A DNA stretch of 10,486 nt, taken from positions 1 through 10,486 of the forward strand of contig JAUHWE010000105.1 in assembly GCA_030424825.1 (NCBI GenBank). The letters run 5' to 3'. Of this stretch, positions 7,140 to 10,486 are shown in pieces. This DNA comes from Verrucomicrobiia bacterium (GTDB lineage Bacteria; Verrucomicrobiota; Verrucomicrobiia; Opitutales; Opitutaceae). The first letter of the stretch is position 1, and each line of letters begins with the position of its first letter. The position numbers and the translations under genes are program-made. Under the pieces are notes generated by a model. The model saw only the letters and a list, made by a program, of their open reading frames with translations, was not told where the DNA came from and ran no database searches.

Positions 7140-8278
7140 GTGGAAAGAAAGTCACGCACGAGATTAAAAAGCTCGTTGGATTCAATGAGAAACGAATCGT
7201 GCCCGAGATCCAGATCCAGCTCAGTATAGGAAGCCTCGATCCCTTGTCTCAACATTGCGAGTACAATCTCCCGATTCTGCTTTGGGGGAAACAGCCAGTC
7301 CGTTGTGAACGCGACCGACAGCGCTTTGCATTTTAGAGGCTTAAAAGCCTCGTTAAGACTTCCGTAGGCGCTTTCTAGATCGAAGTAGCCCAAGGCGCGT
7401 GTAAAATACAAATACGTGTTGGCATCAAAACGATTAATGAAGCTCTGTGCTTGATATTTCAGATAGCTTTCAACTTCAAACTCGATATTGAAAGAATAGC
7501 GATTCCCTTGGCCTACTTGACGTTTTCGTCCGAACTTGCGATCCATGCTGCGATCGGATAGGTAAGTGATATGGGCCATCATTCTCGCGATCGCTAAACC
7601 TACGTTGGGCCCCTTGTCTGCATCGTAGTTCCCTTGATGCCACTCGGGATCCTGCATGATGGCCTGTCTTCCCACTTCGTCAAAGGCTATGGCCTGAGCG
7701 TTTTGCCTCCAAGTTGTCGCCATGGGGATGATACGTCGAACGAAAGACGGATATTCAATTGCCCATTGAAGCACTTGCATCCCTCCCATTGATCCGCCGA
7801 TGACGGCGTAAAGTTCCGATACACCTAGACTATCTAGAAGTATCTTTTGCGAACGGATCATGTCCCTAATGGTAACGAACGGAAACGTGAGATTGTAAGG
7901 CTGTCCGGTTCGAGGATCGATCGATTTGGGTCCCGTTGACCCCTGGCATCCCCCGATGCAATTGGCGCAAAGAACAAAAAACCGGTTGGTATCGATGGGC
8001 TTGCCCGGTCCGATCAAGCTATTCCACCAGCCCGGTTTCCGGTCCTTGAGCGAGTGTACGCCAGCACAGTGGTGGTCTCCTGTGAGCGCGTGGGCGACGA
8101 GGATGACATTGTCGCGCTGCGCATTGAGTTGCCCGTAGGTCTCGTATCGAAGCGTAAACTTGGGAATGGATTGACCGCTTTCAAACTCGAAGGCGTTCTC
8201 GCAGTGAAAGTCCAGAGGAGAAACGAGTCCAATTTCTCCATCGTAGCTCTGGGCAATATCTTCCTCAGCGGGATTCAT
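7136..8278 (-). CDS. metX: Homoserine O-acyltransferase MetX
   Basis: An alpha/beta-hydrolase-fold enzyme that transfers an acyl group from acyl-CoA to homoserine, the first committed step to methionine. Counting from a TTG at 8299 (387 residues), the catalytic triad is Ser170 in the nucleophile elbow GGSMGG, Asp334 in FTTDWLFPP and His367 in LGHDSFL. The substrate-side segments LVAHALTGDHH (67-77) and CIGGCQGSTGPKS (114-126) are typical of the family. I prefer the ATG at 8278 (residue 8) over the TTG, since conservation begins only near DGEIGLVSPLDF; neither has a strong ribosome site. Acetyl- or succinyl-CoA preference cannot be decided here. It is the last gene of the minus-strand run yidC-yebC-metX, 76 bases after yebC, and shares its stop-codon bases with metW on the other strand. 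Confidence 0.95.
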   Translation of the reverse strand: MNPAEEDIAQSYDGEIGLVSPLDFHCENAFEFESGQSIPKFTLRYETYGQLNAQRDNVILVAHALTGDHHCAGVHSLKDRKPGWWNSLIGPGKPIDTNRFFVLCANCIGGCQGSTGPKSIDPRTGQPYNLTFPFVTIRDMIRSQKILLDSLGVSELYAVIGGSMGGMQVLQWAIEYPSFVRRIIPMATTWRQNAQAIAFDEVGRQAIMQDPEWHQGNYDADKGPNVGLAIARMMAHITYLSDRSMDRKFGRKRQVGQGNRYSFNIEFEVESYLKYQAQSFINRFDANTYLYFTRALGYFDLESAYGSLNEAFKPLKCKALSVAFTTDWLFPPKQNREIVLAMLRQGIEASYTELDLDLGHDSFLIESNELFNLVRDFLST

Positions 8279-8308
8279 CGAAGAAAGGAGATGGCGCAAA
8301 TGAATTTC

Positions 8309-8322
8309 GCCTGCAAGCAGGC
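8309..8322 (-). promoter_or_regulatory. Palindrome GCCTGC-TT-GCAGGC upstream of metX
   Basis: Read on the minus strand this is a perfect six-base dyad with a two-base centre, 31 bases before the preferred metX ATG. It lies in the short yebC-metX gap and could be an operator or a small hairpin in the leader. I see no SAM riboswitch signature around it and the gap (about 76 bases) leaves little room for one. Confidence 0.35.
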
Positions 8323-8354
8323 TTCTGCACTATGACGCTGTTTAGTAGAAACGT

Positions 8355-9104
8355 CTATTCGTCTGCTGGCATGAACTCTTCGGGAATGTCAGCGTTGTGA
8401 AACACGTTCTGGACATCGTCCAAGTCGTCTAGAGCGTCGATAATCCTCAGCACTTGCTTTGCGTCTTCAGCACTGGAGATTGGGGTGAGGTTCTCTGGGA
8501 GGTACGCGAGTTCTGCATTGTCTGGCTCGATTTCCGCCTGTGAGAGAGCCTGGCTCACACTGTCGAACTCTGTCAGAGGGGCCAACACTTCAAAGTATTC
8601 CTCTTCGACTTTCAGGTCTTCCGCTCCTGCCTCGAGCACAATCTCCATCAAAGTCTCCTCATTGGTCTTTTCTTTAGAAATGATAAACTGACCGGTTCGT
8701 TGGAACATGAACGAGACCGCTCCCGCTCCCCCTAGATTGCCTCCATTCTTGGAGAAGGTTGACCGTACATCAGACGCGGCTCGATTCTTGTTGTCGGTTG
8801 TGACTTCGACAATGACCGCCACTCCATGGGGCGCGTACCCCTCGTAGACAAACTCCTCGTAGATGACTCCCGGAAGTTCGCCGGTTCCCTTCTTGATGGC
8901 CCGTACCGTGTTGTCGATCGGCATGTTCTCAGCTCTCGCTTTGAGGAGTACCGTACGGAGCTTCGGATTCATGTCCGGATCTCCTCCACCGTTCTTGGCG
9001 GCGAGAGTGATTTCCTTGGAAAGCCGGCTGAATATCTGGCCGCGCTTAGCGTCGGCAGCGCCTTTTTTCCGCTTGATGGTAGACCATTTACTGTGTCCGG
9101 ACAT
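8355..9104 (-). CDS. yebC: YebC/PmpR/TACO1-family translation or regulatory protein
   Basis: A full-length 249-residue member of the YebC family, cytoplasmic proteins related to mitochondrial TACO1. Members have been described as DNA-binding regulators (PmpR) and, more recently, as factors helping ribosomes through proline-rich stretches; which applies here is not visible. The hallmark N-terminus MSGHSKW is followed by a basic KRKKGAADAKRG segment (11-22), FSRLSKEI (25-32) and the family motif NMPIDNTVRAIKKGTG (60-75). The EGYAPHGVAVIVEVTTDNKNR block (88-108) and GGNLGGAGAVSFMF (120-133) complete the pattern. The C-terminus is strongly acidic. The start is fixed by the conserved MSGHSKW. It lies 56 bases after yidC and 76 before metX on the same strand, so co-transcription is likely. 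Confidence 0.96.
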   Translation of the reverse strand: MSGHSKWSTIKRKKGAADAKRGQIFSRLSKEITLAAKNGGGDPDMNPKLRTVLLKARAENMPIDNTVRAIKKGTGELPGVIYEEFVYEGYAPHGVAVIVEVTTDNKNRAASDVRSTFSKNGGNLGGAGAVSFMFQRTGQFIISKEKTNEETLMEIVLEAGAEDLKVEEEYFEVLAPLTEFDSVSQALSQAEIEPDNAELAYLPENLTPISSAEDAKQVLRIIDALDDLDDVQNVFHNADIPEEFMPADE

Positions 9105-9160
9105 GTTTGATGGAAGAACTTGGAGGGTTGATTGACTCGGTTCGGTTCGCTATCTGGATC

Positions 9161-9760
9161 CTACCGTTTTTTCTTCTTCTTTTTGGGGGCTTCCATCGCC
9201 TTTTTCAAGGCTGCAGGTAACACGAGCTCAAAGTCGTCCTTTTTGCGATTTATCATCCATTGCTGGCCGATCGTGAAGACGTTGTTGACCGTCCAATAGA
9301 GAACGAGTCCCGAAGCGAAAGAGTAGATGATCGGAAAGAATATGTAGGGCATGAACTTCATCATCTTCACCTGAGCGTTGTCCACGGAGGGGGTAGGCAT
9401 CATGCCCATTTGGATAACGAGCGACACGAGATAGACGAAGGGGAGAAAATTGAATTGGTCACCCATGAAGGGGATCGTGAAGGGCAGGGTGAAAATGCCT
9501 TCTTCCATAGAGAGATCTGGAATCCAGAGGAAACTGGCCAATCGAAGCTCAGCTGCGCTTCTCAACATGTAGAATAGGCCGAAAAAGATGGGGATCTGAA
9601 TCAGCATAGGGAGACAGCCGGCGACTGGGTTCACCTTGTTAAGCTTATACATCTCCATCATCAGCTGTTGCTTTTTCTGGGGATTGTCGCCGAACTTCTC
9701 GTTGATCGCCTTCATCGGCTCGCCAAGCTTGCCCATCTTTTTCATAGACCGCGAGGACAT
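9161..9760 (-). CDS. yidC: YidC/Oxa1 membrane insertase, C-terminal part only (5' end missing)
   Basis: The conserved C-terminal core of YidC, which inserts proteins into the inner membrane alone or with SecYEG. Visible are the cytoplasmic C1 helices SMKKMGKLGEPM (5-16), NPVAGCLPMLIQIPIFFGLFYML (44-66), a helix at 104-121, the YWTVNN segment (155-160) and a basic tail KKKKKKR (193-199) that may contact ribosomes. Family members of Gram-negatives are usually 500-600 residues; TM1, the large periplasmic domain and most of TM2 are absent. Homology continues upstream of the ATG at 9760 as VIKILFLPINL up to about 9793 (Lys at 9785-9787 sits where the key TM2 Arg is in E. coli), then the frame turns into IRES and hits TGA at 9806-9808. 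So this is a broken or rearranged gene, not a natural short start. Whether the cause is biological or an assembly join cannot be told here. Confidence 0.9.
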   Translation of the reverse strand: MSSRSMKKMGKLGEPMKAINEKFGDNPQKKQQLMMEMYKLNKVNPVAGCLPMLIQIPIFFGLFYMLRSAAELRLASFLWIPDLSMEEGIFTLPFTIPFMGDQFNFLPFVYLVSLVIQMGMMPTPSVDNAQVKMMKFMPYIFFPIIYSFASGLVLYWTVNNVFTIGQQWMINRKKDDFELVLPAALKKAMEAPKKKKKKR

Positions 9761-9793
9761 GAGGTTGATGGGGAGGAAGAGGATTTTGATGAC

Positions 9794-9931
9794 ACTCTCT
9801 CGTATTCAAGAGGAGAGGCTTTGAAATCCTTGAAAAACACCTTCGATCGATTGGATGATCGAATCCGGCGAATGGAAAGTCATGTGACGGAAAAAGATTT
9901 TGATTGGGAACAAAGGTTGAAAAGTTCCTGA
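9794..9931 (+). pseudogene. C-terminal remnant of a PspC/PspB-type envelope-stress protein
   Basis: A + strand reading frame ends at TGA 9929-9931. Its last 40 codons (from 9809) encode a charged helix with heptad spacing: EALKSLKNTFDRLDDR, then IRRMESHVTEKDFDWEQRL. The pattern Arg-Met-Glu-x-x-Val-Thr-x-x-x-Phe near the C-terminus recalls the coiled-coil tails of PspC-domain proteins, and the helix also resembles the end of PspB. Upstream of about 9794 the same frame runs antisense through yidC and has no membrane or PspC domain, so the N-terminal part is lost at the same point where yidC loses its 5' end. It was probably a membrane protein of a phage-shock-like operon continuing into the small membrane protein at 10013. 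The family call rests on a short stretch and is tentative. Confidence 0.5.
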
Positions 9932-9950
9932 TCTGTGTCAACTATTGTTC

Positions 9951-10000
9951 AGGAGGAATGAGAATTCGAAAATGAATTCCCGGTGAAAAGGGGTTCCTCC
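9951..10000 (+). promoter_or_regulatory. Leader hairpin pairing GGAGGAA with TTCCTCC
   Basis: In the 81-base gap before the small membrane protein, GGAGGAA (9952-9958) is exactly complementary to TTCCTCC (9994-10000). Between them two GAATTC copies (9962-9967 and 9974-9979) can pair across a six-base loop. The outer stem would hide the only strong Shine-Dalgarno-like sequence of the region. That sequence precedes only tiny frames (ATG 9958, five codons; ATG 9972, four codons). Confidence 0.4.
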
Positions 10001-10012
10001 AATTAGTAAAAA

Positions 10013-10216
10013 ATGAAAAGTAACAGGAAACTGTTCTGGTTGACGCTGGGTGTTTCCTTGGTTTTGGGAGCTTTCACAGCCACTGCATGGTGGATTGCGG
10101 GAGCAGAGGAGTCAGACATTGATCCGAAAGAAATTTCATTTGAAAAAATTCGGCAAGCTGATTTCCACAGAACTTTGGAATATTACGCAGATCAATCCAG
10201 AGGAGAATTGAAATGA
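10013..10216 (+). CDS. Small single-pass membrane protein, unknown function
   Basis: A 67-residue protein I do not recognise. It has a basic start (MKSNRK), one hydrophobic helix (about residues 7-29, LFWLTLGVSLVLGAFTATAWW), and an acidic, hydrophilic tail of about 38 residues with predicted helix (EISFEKIRQADFHRTLEYY). The topology is either an N-terminal anchor with the tail outside the cytoplasm or a cleaved signal peptide, with AGA near 29-31 as a possible site. No Shine-Dalgarno site precedes the ATG. The gene follows the PspC/PspB-like remnant by 81 bases on the same strand and is closed by a strong terminator, so it is the last gene of that operon. A companion role in envelope stress is guesswork from position. 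Confidence 0.65.
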   Translation: MKSNRKLFWLTLGVSLVLGAFTATAWWIAGAEESDIDPKEISFEKIRQADFHRTLEYYADQSRGELK

Positions 10217-10224
10217 AAATGAAC

Positions 10225-10259
10225 GAGGTCGGGTATTTTTACCCGGCCTCTTTTTTTTT
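10225..10259 (+). terminator. Strong rho-independent terminator
   Basis: An 11-base stem (10225-10235 with 10240-10250, one G-U pair) with a four-T loop is followed by nine T residues. It starts eight bases after the stop of the small membrane protein and ends the operon containing the PspC/PspB-like remnant. Confidence 0.93.
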
Positions 10260-10434
10260 GAAAAAAATTTGTAATATTCCTGAAATCCGTTCGTCTAAAA
10301 TTACAGATCGCAGAAATCAGTTTGAAAATAGTGAAACTGATTCCTGAGATTTAAAGATACAAATTCCTGGTTTCTCAACGAGATGGATTTGGTGTCTTTT
10401 GAATTTGTTCCATAGTTGGGTTGTTGGTTCGATG
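10260..10434 (+). other. A+T-rich intergenic stretch, no gene seen
   Basis: This stretch between the two hairpins has no convincing coding frame on either strand and no tRNA or known riboswitch pattern. A TTGAAA box at 10322-10327 has no well-spaced -10 partner. It could hold the promoter of a gene beyond the window or a small RNA ending at the hairpin 10435-10471, but nothing in it is strong enough to call. Confidence 0.3.
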
Positions 10435-10480
10435 AAGCGGAGTGGTGATTTTTAGAATCACTGCTCCGCTTTATTGTTTT
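10435..10480 (+). terminator. Terminator-like hairpin with T-rich tail
   Basis: A 16-base stem (10435-10450 with 10456-10471, two G-U pairs) with loop TTTAG is followed by TATTGTTTT. It reads as an intrinsic terminator on the + strand, although no gene is visible between it and the terminator at 10225-10259. The minus-strand flank is not T-rich. Confidence 0.6.
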
Positions 10481-10486
10481 CGCTTT

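Noticed and set aside
8300..8354. SAM riboswitch in front of metX
   Set aside because: The yebC-metX gap is too short for the larger SAM riboswitch classes, and I could not find the conserved core of the small SAM-II class.
9260..9577. A 105-codon + strand frame opposite yidC
   Set aside because: Its histidine- and glutamate-rich translation is what reading antisense to a hydrophobic membrane gene gives; yidC motifs are unambiguous on the other strand.
1..10486. CRISPR array, insertion sequence, tRNA or rRNA
   Set aside because: No spaced direct repeats, transposase frame with terminal repeats, cloverleaf or rRNA segment was visible; the breakpoint near 9790 has no insertion-sequence ends beside it.

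Overview
The window is a mostly gene-dense bacterial segment of moderate G+C, with a more A+T-rich right end after about position 9800. The genes point to a Gram-negative heterotroph. Protein style (YebC beginning MSGHSKW, a YidC C-terminal domain with a poly-lysine tail, few clear Shine-Dalgarno sites) is compatible with Verrucomicrobiota or a related group. That placement is a guess from memory, not a computed result.

Left part, positions 1-6464, + strand: a four-gene signalling cluster. It encodes a SAM-dependent methyltransferase of the PhcB type (3-hydroxy fatty acid methyl ester synthase family), a six-helix membrane sensor with two kinase modules, a response regulator fused to a degenerate kinase, and a receiver-kinase-receiver hybrid. 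Order and domain content resemble the phcB-phcS-phcR/phcQ quorum-sensing operon of Ralstonia. The reading is that the methyltransferase makes a diffusible methyl-ester signal, the membrane kinase senses it, and the two soluble receiver proteins pass the signal on. No gene in the cluster has a DNA-binding domain, so the final output must be encoded elsewhere.

Middle, positions 6531-8278: metW (+) and metX (-), the two methionine-biosynthesis genes that usually form one co-directional operon. Here they converge, and a single CTAG at 7136-7139 supplies both stop codons. Upstream of metX on the minus strand lie yebC (translation/regulatory factor) and the C-terminal two-helix-hairpin end of yidC (membrane insertase), giving a minus-strand run yidC-yebC-metX.

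Right end, positions about 9790-10486: yidC loses its 5' end (over half the protein) at about 9790. At the same spot a + strand frame begins that looks like the C-terminal coiled coil of a PspC/PspB-type envelope-stress protein, itself lacking its N-terminus. Two genes truncated head-to-head at one point mark a rearrangement breakpoint or an assembly chimera. After it come a small single-pass membrane protein, a strong intrinsic terminator, and about 175 bases of A+T-rich sequence ending in a second terminator-like hairpin.
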